Positions 47,679 through 58,646 are shown, counted from the stretch's first letter. The stretch is DNA of 64,000 nt from Phragmites australis (GCF_958298935.1 NC_084932.1:13743501-13807500), one strand, 5' to 3'. The notes: a model not told the origin generated them from the sequence alone. Made by a program: numbers and translations.

Positions 47679-47970
47679 TGTTAGTTGTGATCTCTGCTAA
47701 TTGCCACCCACAAGAATGGGGCCACGGTTGACTGAGAGAGTGGCTGTGATCGGTCAGCCAAAAATTGACTCAACGGCTTGGTCCCAGGTTGCACGAGCCT
47801 ATAAGAAAGGGTCCTGATGCTACAGAAAAATAATTGGTTTTTGAGTTAGTGCGTTCAAGTTAGCTAGCCCTAACTAAACCCTACCGATCAAGGGGTGGCT
47901 CAGAATGACTTGAAGGCCAAGCTGATCGCCTACTATTTGTGTCGGTGTCCTCCCTGTCCATGGCACTACA
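47679..47970 (+). repeat. 3' LTR of copia element (readable part)
   Basis: Begins TGTTAGTTGTG right after the polypurine tract at about 47668-47678. Matches the 5' LTR over about 290 bases. Confidence 0.7.
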
Positions 47971-48299
47971 AGAAGGAGAAGCTCGACAATGATCCCACAC
48001 CGACAATGCACGCCTACATCAAGCAGACACGAGGTCTTCGCGGCCCATCAGAGCATCTTCCAATTAGGTCAATAATGATTTCTAGGTGTTCATGTTCATT
48101 AGGATAATTAAGATCCTATTGGTTTAAGCTCTAAGAGTCTAACAAGAATGACTCATTTTGAAGAAAGAGAGAATGATGAAGAATAGTTGACTAAGTTCTT
48201 GTTAGAGAGTTTGTTGTTCTGTTTGTCAATTTGCTGAAATTGTGTGTGCATTTCAAAGGGTTTCGAAGCATACAAGTTTATTGTATACTTTCCAATGGA

Positions 48300-48810
48300 T
48301 TATAAGGCATGTGATTTGAAGGTTCCTGCCAAGAGTTACAATGATTTCATTGGATGTTGTGCATGCTATCATGGCAACGCATGAGAATTGCTAACATGGA
48401 GAGCCTGAAGCTTACAAGGCATTATTGGAGGACATCCAGCTGTTCTATGGGTTTCCAAATATTTAGGAGACTTTCTTTTCATGATTGACATGTATTCAAG
48501 TTATTCCTAACATGGAGTTTGAATATTAGGAAAGTTTGAATTCAATTCGGATTGATCTCATCACAGTTAACAGGATTGGATTAGAAAGCTCATATCTCCC
48601 ATATATGGAATCTGTTTCATATCAGTGAGTACCCGTTGGAAAGTTATTTGATGGTCCACATAATGGATATAGTCCTAGCCTTTGTTTCCTTATAGTTGCA
48701 CTGCAATATCAAAGACAAACCAATGACAACAAGTTTAGTCTTTGTTTATTCAAGTAGGTTTTAGATGAGAGATGGTAGTATCCGGGTTTGTAAAAATCTA
48801 AGATGTTACA
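48300..48810 (+). repeat. 3' part of a gypsy LTR
   Basis: Ends AAGATGTTACA two bases before a TGGTATCAGAGCC primer site, so this is the 3' part of an LTR read on the plus strand. The LTR start was not found; it may have been removed or lie across the copia element. Confidence 0.6.
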
Positions 48811-48812
48811 AT

Positions 48813-48825
48813 TGGTATCAGAGCC
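48813..48825 (+). other. Primer-binding site (initiator tRNA-Met type)
   Basis: TGGTATCAGAGCC is complementary to the 3' end of plant initiator tRNA-Met and is the usual primer site of Tekay/Del, CRM and many copia elements. It lies two bases after the LTR end GTTACA. Confidence 0.85.
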
Positions 48826-49059
48826 AATCTTTAGTTCTTAGGGTAGTTAATTGATAACTTAGGTAAACCATCATTAGAATTTGACATTGTTTTAACAAAT
48901 TTAAATTGTTGACGCACTTTTGCACAATAGTATTAGTTACATAGGCATGCATTGCATTTTCATTTCTGCTAAATATATTTGCTTCTTCTATGCTTATTTT
49001 AGATATGATAACATGTTGTTGATCACATCCTTGTTAATATTTTTTTTTTGGGTAGAGCT

Positions 49060-50370
49060 ATGCAGGTGAGAACGAGTGCTCGAATGGCTGGTCGTAGAGG
49101 TCTCATTGGCGATCGCAATGGAGGTCGAGGTAGTGGCCATGCTTGAGGCCGTACCAGCCAAGAGGTGGAACCAAAACAAGTAGTGTAAGAGAATTAGGAG
49201 GGTGAAGAGCTTGTGGATCACTCAGTTACGGAGGTTGAAGCCGCTAAAGCTGCCCAGTAGCTCCTACAGTTCAAAGGATGACGTACCCAAGATGGATCTC
49301 TATGTGATTAGACATGTATGATGGTCGGGGACTCCAACAGATGCTGCAGACTAGCTGCACAAGATACAGAAGATCATGAATCGGTGTCAAATGATGCCAG
49401 AGGAGAAGGTTGAGTTTGCACCGCATTGACTATTAGGTTAGGCAGATATCTGGTGGGATGTAGTTCTTCAGGAATGGACCCTTGGTTGTGGTGACATTAT
49501 TGGGAGGTCTTGCTACATCAATTCATGGCTAAGTACTATCCAATCTCTTTCAGGGATAAGATGAATGATGTTCTAAAGCATATCCAACATGGGAGCAAGA
49601 CGGCAGATGAGTATGAGAGGGAGTTCAGCAATATTATTTGTTTCATGCATAGTTTGGGGTGTGATGAACGTGAGAAGGCTACGAATCTTTAGAGGACTTA
49701 ATGCATGCTACAGAGAGGTGATGGGAGAAACCCACCCACATCTTATCTTACAACAGTTGATGAGACTAGAGGAATGGAGTTGGAGATTGAACTTACTGCA
49801 GAGCAGCAGAAACGTATTGGGAGTATCAGTGTCCCAAGTAGTGACCAGAAGACATTACCTATATGGAGAGTCTTATTACACCTTCATCGATCATAAGAGT
49901 TTGAAATAAATTTTCACCTCGAAGGATCTCAATTTGAGGTAGGGAAGATGGTTGAAATTGATCAAGGATTATGACCTCAATATCCAATACATGCTAGGTA
50001 AAACCAACATGGTGGCTGATGCTTTGTGCCGCAAGGTTGTTCCCCCCTACCTTGAGTTGTTTGATAACAGAATATGAATTGATGGATATTTTATTTTGAT
50101 ATGCTGGATTGATAGAAGCATAGACACGGATCATTGTTGAGTCTACCATACTTGAGCATGTGTTGCAAGCACAACATGATCGATTATTGCAAGAGGTGAA
50201 AACGCATATTGGAGAAGAGAAAGTTGGAGATTTCACTTTGGATGCTTCAGGAGCAGTGTGGTTTCATGGTCATCTTTGTGTGCCACAAAAAATAACCCAG
50301 GTCAAGGAGGATATACTTCGAGAGGCGCATCACATGATTTATGTGTTCATGTTCCATTTTCGATTCCTTC
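49060..50370 (+). pseudogene. Collapsed gypsy gag-pol (gag joined to RNase H and integrase start)
   Basis: Gag begins at the ATG at 49060 with a basic MQVRTSARMAGRRG start. After stops, the capsid-type domain is clear at 49510-49800 (FMAKYYPISFRDKMNDVLKH, GSKTADEYEREFSNI, ELEIELTAEQQKR). At about 49858 the reading jumps into RNase H (YTFIDHKSLKYIF, LIKDYDLNIQYMLGKTNM, VADALCRKV), then to the region before integrase (GDFTLDASGAVWFHGHLCVP, ILREAHH). The zinc knuckle, protease and RT are missing. The element ends near 50370. Confidence 0.85.
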
Positions 50371-50399
50371 ACAATTTGTGTGTTCATGCGATTTCCTAA

Positions 50400-51184
50400 T
50401 TATAGATTTCATAATGTTCTTGTTAAATGATTCATATTCATGGTGTAGTTTCTTTCATATCATTAATGTGATATGGATTATTCCAATCCATGGATGCACA
50501 ATTTGGTTCTTATATTTATTTTTCTGTGAGCAACTGATGTCCCCTCTTGCTCGACTTCACTAGTAAATGCTAAAGATGCATTGAGATGTTGTCCATTTCA
50601 AACAAAAACTACTATTTCAAAAGTTTTTTCACAAGAAGAACATTTTTCCTCCCGATATGGTTTTCTAACGATTCCTTTTGTTTTATATGTTCTTCCAGTT
50701 CTATATTATACTTGCTGAGTATTTTACCAAATGATCGTTGCATAGATGGAAGGGACTAGCATCACGTTTTAGCACATTATATGAATGCTTAGTCTTCTTA
50801 ATAATGCATTAGAACTATAACTGCTAATTTGGTCGGTTAAACAACTTAGGATTAAGTTGGTCATTTATATCGGTCCATCAGTTGTATCGGATCCTAGGCA
50901 TGGGTTGTGATGCCTTCTTTTCTTAACAATATTATGCCTGTGGAAAAATGTGTGTTGTTGATTGTCTATGAAAGAGACAGTTACAAGGGAAACTCTACTA
51001 AAATTTCTAATAATTTCTGAACTTAGTAGGTTTTAGATTTCAACCATTAGATCTTGATTTATACTCAAGTTGTATTCAAATGGTTGTATGTGTAGGCTCT
51101 AGAGAAGGAGAGACAGAGTAAATGTCTAGGCCCGCCGGCCAAATCAATAGGAAATGCTTGTCAAGTTCTGTTATTTAAGGCTTT
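50400..51184. other. Unassigned AT-rich sequence
   Basis: No gene or element recognised between the gypsy remnant and the repeat array. Confidence 0.35.
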
Positions 51185-52164
51185 TGAAAAACTATGGTAT
51201 CCTCCATAAACTGCCAACATACTACACACATAAACAAACCCTTAAATGCTAACTTTGTTGTTACTATAATTTCTTTTGTATATCATTAATCTAATGTCAT
51301 CCGTTGTGCACTTAGGATCATGGTTAGACATGTAAGTTAGAAAAATTATTAAACAAAAGATTTTAAAAAAAACTTACAACACCTAGATATCTACGATGGG
51401 CTTATACCACAACACATATTGCACCGTACTAAGAGATATCCCATTTCTATTGTTATCGGCATCAACCATTATATACTTTCTTCTATTTAGATTATAGATT
51501 TATTAGGGCAATTGTTCTACTCCTTTTTTAGAGTGATGTACTGGAAAAATTTGTATATCTGAACACTAGCTTGGTTGATTTTTTTTTTGTATGATCTCTT
51601 AACATTAGCTTTCAGTGCCTTGTTTTTCTTATATAGCACCGAACATAACCGAACAATTAATTTTAACTACACACCAATCACATCATCTTGCGACAAGGTT
51701 TGTTGTTCCAGACGCCAAGAATATTCTCATTCCTACAATTTATTTTGATGCTGACCTAATCACCTCACATTCCACACTCTCCTATAGTTTAGTGACTCAT
51801 TTCTATGCTACATACTCAACCAACTTGTGGTCCATGATATCCACCATAAACTCCTAACATATTGCAGACACAAACTGACCATTAAATGCTAACTTTGCAG
51901 TTACTGTAATTTCTTTTGTATATCATTAATCTAAGGCCATCCATAGTGCATTGACTGTTCATTCGTACTACTGATGACATCATTGCTGACGTCACTGTTA
52001 CCGTTTGTCTATATGCAGCATATTGCTATGCACACCCGACAGTTCTATACAAAGTTATGTTTTGGGTTGAATGTTGATACGCCCATCCAGCTTGTGTACC
52101 AGAAACTTTGTGTTTTGTTCTTTTTTGGCTAATTTTGCTTCATGAACCTAGGAATTTTTTTGAC

Positions 52165-52724
52165 ATGGCTTCTTCAAAGTATGATATTCTGCTCTTAGAT
52201 TAAGACATAAGGTTTTCTTTATGGCAAGTCATGATGCGAGCAGTTTTGGTGTGTACTGATTTGGATGATGCGCTTGATAGCTTCGACAAAAAGGATGGTT
52301 CGATGAAGAAAAGAGAAACGATTGCAAGGCTTTGTCCCAAATTCATTTTCATCTATCAAATAGTATTTTGTATGAGGTTTTACAGAAGAAAACTACTGCT
52401 ACTTTATGGCTAGCTCTGGATTCGATATATATGTCCATGGATCTTACTAGCAATAAACACCTAAAGATGAAGTTATTCATGTAAAAATTACAAGAAGCTG
52501 GTTCAATGTTGAATAATCCTTCGGTCTTCAAGGAGATCTTTGCTATCCTACAGTCTTTGGAGGTAAAATATGATGATGATGACTTGAGTGTTATTCTTTT
52601 GTGCTCATTGCCTAGTTCCTTTGCAAACTTCAGAGATACCATACTAAACAATCATGATACTCTAACCCTGAAAGAAGTTTACAATGTCTTGCATGCCAAG
52701 GAAAAGATGAACACAACTGAGTAA
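52165..52724 (+). pseudogene. Copia gag fragment, copy 1
   Basis: Copia gag (UBN2-type). It starts MASSKYDILLLD, then RAVLVCTDLDDALDSFDKKD, LYEVLQKKTTATLWLALD in a shifted frame, and the block 52506-52724 with FKEIFAILQSLEVKYDDDDL, LLCSLPSSFANFRDTIL and a final KEVYNVLHAKEKMN before a stop. Frameshifts near 52320 and a stop near 52480 break it. Zinc knuckle and everything downstream are missing. It lies inside the repeat array, not in a complete element. Confidence 0.85.
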
Positions 52725-52883
52725 TAATTAAGTTTAACTACAACTCAGTTATAACATCTTACGGCAAGGTTTGTTGTGACGGACGCCCAAAATAGTTCCA
52801 TTCCTGCAATTTGTTTTGATACTGACCTAATCACCCTGCGTATCACACTTTCCTATAGTTTAGTTACTAATTTCTATACTACT

Positions 52884-53192
52884 TAGGACCTTTGTGTTTT
52901 AGCTCGGGATTCTGAAAAGCAGCTTGTAGACTCCGGATTGTAAAAAGCTAGAATGTAAAAAGCTAGATTATGAAAAAAATTCAGATTATGGATTCTAAAA
53001 AACTTTGATATACAGTTTAGTAAAATGGACTTCCACAATCTGTGAAAAGTTGAGTGAACCCAGCCTCTTAGATTTTCACAATCCAACAAGTGAATTATAA
53101 AATGCTATGGCAAGAAGCTATCTGCTTGTTTCAGCTTCAGATTGTAAAAGCTGGAAGTCACAATCCGAAGCCGAAACAAACAGGCGCTTACT
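52884..53192. mobile_element. hAT-like MITE within the array
   Basis: About 309 bases present only in the second array unit, splitting it at a point where other units read CTACTTACTC. Ends are inverted and imperfect (GGACCTTTGTGTTTTAGC and AAACAAACAGGCG). Internal words GATTGTAAAAAGCT and CAGATTGTAAAAGCTGG are typical of grass MITEs. A candidate target duplication is CTTA. The insertion is later than the duplication. Confidence 0.7.
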
Positions 53193-53397
53193 CATGTGAT
53201 CCATGATATCCTCCATAAACTCCCAACATACTGCATGTATAAATAAACGTTTAAATGCTAACTTTGTATTTACTATAATTTATTTTGTATATCATTAATC
53301 TAAGGTCATCCATAGTACACTAACTATTCATCCGTACAACTATTGTTGTCATTATTGTCATTAGCATTATTGTTCATTTGTGTAACGGTTGATGACA

Positions 53398-53413
53398 TCA
53401 CTGACGTCAGTGA
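53398..53413. promoter_or_regulatory. Palindromic TGACGTCA site
   Basis: TCACTGACGTCAGTGA is a perfect 16-bp palindrome around TGACGTCA, a classic plant bZIP-binding core. The matching position of the first unit also has TGACGTCA (51987-51994). It is upstream of the copia gag copies, where LTR or leader regulatory sequence would lie. Binding is inference. Confidence 0.4.
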
Positions 53414-53579
53414 TACTGTTCATCAGTATATAGCATATTGCTACGTGCACCCAGCAATTCTACGAAGAGTTATGTTTTCAGCTGAATTATGCTACGCGCA
53501 CCAAACTTATGTACCAGAAACTTTGTGCTTTGTTCTTTTTTGGCTGATTTTGCTTCATGCACCCAGTAATTTCTTTGAC

Positions 53580-53823
53580 ATGGCTTTTTTGAAGTATGAT
53601 ATTCTGCTGGTAGATCGAGACAAAAAAATTTCTTTATGACAAGTTAAGATGTGGATATTTTTAGCGCATACTGATCTCGATGATGCGCTTGATGACTTCG
53701 GCAAAAAGGATCAAAGGTCTTGGTCCAATGAAGAAAAGAGAACTGATCCTAAGGCTTACTCTAACCCTGAAAAAAGTTTACAAGGCCTTGCATGCCAAGG
53801 AAAAGATGAACACAACCAAGTAA
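53580..53823 (+). pseudogene. Copia gag fragment, copy 2 (internally deleted)
   Basis: Same gag start as copy 1 (MAFLKYDILLVD, then FLAHTDLDDALDDFGKKD, SWSNEEKRTD). At about 53757 it jumps to the last 20 codons (in a shifted frame, LTLKKVYKALHAKEKMN), losing roughly 320 bases of the middle. The stop and the flanking TAATAATTAAGTTTAACT are the same as in copy 1, showing they are duplicates and not independent insertions. Confidence 0.85.
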
Positions 53824-54817
53824 TAATTAAGTTTAACTGCAACCCAGTCATAGCATCTTGCGACAAGGTTTGCTATGCAAGACGCCCAAATTAGTCCCAT
53901 TCCTGTAATTTGTTTGGATACTGACCTAATCACCTCGTGTACCCCGCTTTCCTATAGTTTAGTTACCCATTTTTATGCTACTTACTGAAGCAACTTGTAG
54001 TCCACGTTATCCTCCATGAACTCCTAACATACTGCACACACAAAACATACCCTTAAATGTTAATTTTATGGTAACTGTAATTTCTTTTGTATATCATTAA
54101 TCTAGGGTCATCCATAGTGCACATATTATCATGGTCAGCCATGTAAGTTAGAAAATTATTTAATAAAATTATTTAAAAACATTCTTACAACACCTAGATA
54201 TCTACAATGGGTTTATATAATGAAATGACTTCCTAAAAGAGGTGCTTAATTACAATGTAAATGAAGTACTATTGTTTAATATCAGCATGAATTTATACTT
54301 AATTACTTACGAATGCACACTGTATTTACCATTGGCAATTATGCATACCACAATGCATACTGCGCCGTACTAGCAGATATCCCTTTTATGTGGTTGTCGG
54401 CATCAACCACTATATACATGCTTCTATTTAGAATTTAGATTTATTAGGGCAATTGTTTGGCTCCTTTTTTTTCTTAAAGTGATGTACTGGAAAAATTGTA
54501 TATCTGAACACTAGGTCTATTGATTGTTTTTGTAACCACTAATGGATCTCTGAACATTAAGTTTCTGTGCTTTGGTTTTCTTACATAACACTGAACACAA
54601 CCGAGTAATTCAGTTCAACTACACCCCTGTCACAGCATCTCGCGATAATGTTGTGCCCGACACCCAAAATACCCTATTCCTGCAATTTATTTTGATGTTG
54701 ACTTAATCACCTCGTGTTCCACGCTTTCGAATAGTTCAACTTGTGGTCCATGAGAGGCCAGCAGTGCCTCACAGTCAAATATAGCTGCTTTGCACAGAAA
54801 CAGCAGGCCGATGCACC

Positions 54818-54826
54818 CTATTTAAA
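54818..54826 (+). promoter_or_regulatory. TATA box of the OMT
   Basis: CTATTTAAA lies 74 bases upstream of the ATG at 54900. Transcription would start near 54850. Confidence 0.6.
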
Positions 54827-54899
54827 CCCTTGCGAGGCACTAACAAATCAAAAACATCACAGCACAATAGCTGAGAAAGATACAGAGAGACAAACCACA

Positions 54900-55697
54900 A
54901 TGGCGGCCGAGTCTCAGACCATCGTTGTTCCCACTGATGCTGAGCTGCTGCAGGCTCAAGCTGACCTTTGGCGCCACAGCCTCTACTACCTCACCTCCAT
55001 GGCACTCAAGTGCGCCGTCGAGCTTCACATCCCAACTGCCATCCATAATCTTGGAGGGGCTACATCGCTTCCCGACCTGATAACCGCGCTGTCCCTCCCC
55101 CCAGCCAAGCTTCCATTCCTCCGCCGCATAATGCGGTTGCTGGTCACATCGGGCATCTTCGCGTCTGACAGCAATGCCGAGGTAGAGACCTTCCGCCTCA
55201 ATCCACTCTCTTGGCTCCTGGTGGAAGGTGTGGAAGCGGAAGACCACACCTACCAGAAATACTTCGTGCTCGGCACGGTCTCACGGCATTATGTTGAGGC
55301 GGGGTTGTCTCTGGCTGACTGGTTCAAGAAGGATTTGGCGCCACCAGTGCCGTCGCCATTCGAGGATTTACACGGTGTGCCACTCTTTCACGAGAATACG
55401 CCGCTCCTGGACAAGGAACTTGATAGGATTGTCAATGAAGGTCTGGCAGCACACGACAATTTGGCAATTGGAACAATAATTCGGGAGTGCCATGATCTTT
55501 TCAAGGGGCTGCAATCACTGACTGACTGCTGTGGTGATGGCACGACTGTGAGTGCTATCATGAAGGCGTTCCCTCACATCAAGTGCACTGTGCTGGACAT
55601 TCCAAAGGTTATTAAGACCACACCAGCTGATGCCGTTAACTATGGCGCGGGGGACATGTTCAAGTTTGTCCCACCTGCTCAAGCTGTGATGCTCAAG
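54900..55697 (+). CDS. ZRP4-like O-methyltransferase, exon 1
   Basis: S-adenosylmethionine-dependent plant O-methyltransferase (caffeate/flavonoid OMT superfamily), cytosolic, transferring a methyl to a phenolic hydroxyl. The start at 54900 (MAAESQTIVV) fits family N-termini and the TATA box; the frame is open further upstream but without support. The 266 codons comprise the dimerisation domain (residues about 18-115, TDAELLQAQADLWRH, LPFLRRIMRLL) and part of the methyltransferase fold (GDMFKFVPPAQAVMLK at the end). The exon ends AAG|GTATGA at 55697, phase 0, the usual single intron position. About 100 residues with the catalytic His belong to exon 2, which is not in the window. SAM motif I reads LTDCCGDGT (207-215), one residue shorter and less Gly-rich than the usual LVDVGGGxGT. 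It may be a pseudogene or have a very long intron. Confidence 0.85.
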
Positions 55698-55936
55698 GTA
55701 TGAATTGGGTAAAAACAATGGCTATTACTCTCACATGCTTCATTACAAATGAAAATAAGAACTCCTAAAAGCTAGAGGAACTAGGACTCTGATTGTTCTG
55801 ACACGGTCACATATAGACTCATCTTTTGTGTAAATCTTTACATACTCAATTATGCATTGTTAAATTTATAGAATTAATTATTAAATTTATAGAATAATTG
55901 AGTATGTAAATCTTTACATACTCAATTATGCGCTGT
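55698..55936 (+). other. OMT intron start
   Basis: Donor GTATGA at 55698. AT-rich, with a 27-base segment (AAATCTTTACATACTCAAT onward) present twice, at about 55832 and 55910, and partly self-complementary with the TTGAGTATGTAAA word at 55902. Confidence 0.6.
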
Positions 55937-56750
55937 AGGTGAGAGGTACTAGTCATGGTCAAGCTTCTTTCTATGGACTTCAATCCAGGGAATGAAATAT
56001 AGAATTAGTATATATCCAATTGTAAAGAGATAGATAAAAATAGAGATAGCTATGTGTTGTCATTACAAGTGGCATTGAACAATGTCTATTTTGTAGAAGC
56101 TTATTTGAATGTGGTTGTGGAAACCTTCTGAGCCATGCTAGGGCTGTTAAGTTTCCCATTCGAGACAAAAAAAAAATACATAAAATAATAATAGACAAAG
56201 TAAAAAAAACCCATAAAAGACATCATTGAACTAGGCTAGAAGCTCCTTGAAGAGGAAATTTGTAGACTGTTGTTCTTGTTACAAACACTTGTTTTTGTTA
56301 CAAACACTGTTGATACACATCATGTCCACTACTTAAGAAACAAACCAGGAATAGCGAGACCGACAACCGCTAGATTAGGCCTACGGCTACCAGGTATTGG
56401 TAGGATTAATATTTGATCTTATGGGCCACATCCATGGGCGAGGTGCTTGCATTTTGGAAGGTTCTTGCGTTTCTCTCCTTCCAAATATTTAGCTAAAAGG
56501 TGATCATGAGTCTGTTGAATTGGCTTCTTATCTGTTTGTGGATCTTTCTTGTGGCTGCCCATCACCAGCCAAAAAGGGTGTGAAACTGATCCATCCCTTG
56601 GAAGTTATGGAGTTGCAACCAACTTAGGAGGTGAGACCACACCTCTTTCGTGAACATGCAATCTTTGCAAAGATGTGTCGGGGTTTCATTTTCTTGATCG
56701 CATATGTGGCGGGTCTGATCATTCTACAACCGTCCAAATAATATTCTAAA
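55937..56750 (-). mobile_element. LINE 3' end, copy 1
   Basis: The minus strand reads the C-terminus of a LINE ORF2: the zf-RVT zinc-binding region (RHICDQENETPTHLCKDCMFTKEVWSHL, cut here to its key CX..C, H and C residues near 56725-56640), FHTLFGWWWAATRK and LNIWKERNARTF near 56500 after a stop. About 450 bases of 3' untranslated sequence follow to 55937. Upstream ORF2 is missing. No clear poly(A) end is visible. The same segment, about 97% identical, starts at 63279. Confidence 0.75.
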
Positions 56751-57423
56751 TTAATTATTAAATTGATCATTGCTTTTTCTTCTCTGTGTTGACCTCATTG
56801 CCCTGACAAACTCTGATCACTTTGTTTTTGACGTCTTTCGCAACTGTCTTGACAAATCTTGATTGATTAACCTGAGTATATTTGATTTTCTCGGATATTC
56901 CATTCCTGTCATCTTCAACGGTTGTAGTTGTCTCTGATGTACTGTTCTAACTTTTTCGACATGTGTCACATAGGACCATATACTTGCTACACCACTCTTG
57001 TTTCCATACTACCGATAACAATCCTTGAGATCATGTTACATCTTAGTGCTTTCTAATTCCTGAGAATTCCGTAGCTTTAGCACTCCTGATAAGTTTTGAC
57101 CTTGGCAGACCTTCTTATCCTTGAAGATTTAGTAAAGCATATCCTAATTCCGAGGAAAGAGTACTTGTTCTTAGCAGTCACTTCTGTGGTCGGAGTGCAT
57201 CTTCTGGGTACTGTCCTTCATTTAGCACATTTTATTACCTCATTACCTTTGCTGACTAGCCATTTCCAATATCTGTCTTGAGGTTCCAGAACCAAGAGAT
57301 TGGCTAGAAACTCTACCCCCTTTAAAAAGGAGCGGACTTCTCTTACTTATATTTCCAGTTCTTGAGAAGTAGATAGACATGTAACCTTTGACATGGAATA
57401 TATCCTCTCTTTTTTTTTGTTGC

Positions 57424-58100
57424 CTACTGAGCCTCTGTGAGCTTGATGGGACCTCGTCGATCTTGACTATCTTGAGTTACAACTTGAAAGTCATGACAAT
57501 CTGAATGTTGGACTGAGATCTTCATGTGGGATTTAGGGTTGATCCAGTTCCATGTGGGGTGCTTCGTGGGACATCTTTTGAGCCAGCGCGTAGGTTCTCC
57601 AGAATGGACACACACCTTCTTATCATTAGGGGACATCGATTGGCATAGCATCTTTCTTCTTCATAGCAAAAACATAACTTCCTTGTAGGGGTACTCTGCA
57701 AATTTTCTCTCGACCTGTGAAACTTCCTGGTTGGCAGAACAAAGTGCTTGTTCAGGAGTGGAACGTAACCAAGAATTGTTCTTTGTTTGATGGTCTTCAA
57801 AGGCTTTCTTCTTGTTGTTGTTGTTGTCTTGCTTTCTTTGCTCGTCTTCTTCACCTAGAGCTTCAACGAGCTATAGCAGACTTTCCACATTCTAAGTCAT
57901 GCCTTGAAGAATCTGAGTCTGCGTCTCCAAAAATTCTTCCTTGTTGAATTGAGGTGGCATCTGCTGGTTGTTGTTGTTGTTGGTGGTGGTGGTACCCTTA
58001 CCAAGCTGATCTTTCTTTGTGTTCACCATCGGATCGGGATTGAGGCAAGAGGTTGGGCATGAAGAGAAAAGGCTAGAAGGAGAAAACCCAACTATACTAT
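57424..58100 (-). pseudogene. gag remnant of Tekay/Del-like element
   Basis: Minus-strand frames show an Asn/Gln-rich and Pro-rich stretch (TTTTNNNNNQQMPPQF near 57970), ETQTQILQGM, a basic segment and a zinc knuckle read as CFCYEEERCYANRCPLM near 57655, where the usual CX2C spacing is disturbed. Stops at several points. Gag-type linker plus knuckle at this distance from the primer site fits the element. Confidence 0.65.
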
Positions 58101-58629
58101 CATCTATATAGATATATAAGGAATGTCGCTGTTATCAGATGCTAAAGCATCCCTCAACGCATTCCAGCACTCAAACAGAAAAGCCGAATCACATAAGGCA
58201 CACAACACAAGCACATGACCTAACATCGCTCTAACATCTCCAAAGACTAGGGAAAATCCTCCTATAACTCGAAGAACTAAAACTGGGAGAAGCGCAGAGG
58301 CAGATCTTCATGTCTTCAGTGTTGTGGTAGATGATTCTTCCTTGTCATGATGGATCTTCATCTTTATCATATAAATCTTTACTCAAGGTAGGAGCGCCAA
58401 GAGAGATCATCAAGTGTATCCTTCTTGAACAGAGTTACTGGGATGATTCAACAACTAATAGTTTGAACAGGGGGTGTTGGAAACTTATTTTCTCAAAAGA
58501 GTGAAATAGGTAAGTAGAGAGAGAAACTGAGAGGTCAGAAAAGCACAGGGATGAGTTTTCAAAATAGGCTTTTTAAAATATGACCTTATCACGACCATTC
58601 TATCTAGGCTTGCGTCCTACGGTCAGTAT

Positions 58630-58642
58630 GGCTCTGATACCA
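58630..58642 (-). other. Primer-binding site (initiator tRNA-Met type)
   Basis: The minus strand reads TGGTATCAGAGCC, four bases after the LTR end CACACCCGG-complement (GGGTGTGACA). It fixes the orientation of the LTR as minus. Confidence 0.9.
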
Positions 58643-58646
58643 CCTC

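Larger units (their letters stand above)
42596..48000 (+). mobile_element. Decayed Ty1/copia retrotransposon
   Basis: A direct-repeat pair about 290 bases long starts at 42596 (TGTTGGGTTGTGGTCTC) and 47679 (TGTTAGTTGTGATCTC), 5.08 kb apart. The second is preceded by AGGTGGGAGAA, a copia polypurine tract, so the element reads on the plus strand. Between them are broken copia pol pieces: RT near 46530 (LLAFHIDDVFLTIN) and RNase H at 46890-47010 (LTYEKSHNHKVV, VDIEKSTSSQIFTLAGG). The full LTR length and target duplication could not be settled, so the right end is approximate. Most of the internal region is AT-rich and unreadable. Confidence 0.7.
51185..54760. repeat. Direct-repeat array upstream of the OMT
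   Basis: A unit containing TAACTACAC....CAGCATCTTGCGACAAGG, CGACGCCCAAAATA, CTTTCCTATAGTTTAGT, TATCCTCCATAAACTCC and TTTTGTATATCATTAATCTA starts at 51664, 52735, 53834 and 54615 (spacings 1071, 1099, 781). A leading partial copy begins at 51185. The first two full units each carry the same copia gag fragment; the third instead carries a segment (54130-54600) matching 51320-51640. The last unit runs directly into the OMT promoter. The array arose by tandem duplication with later change. Confidence 0.85.
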
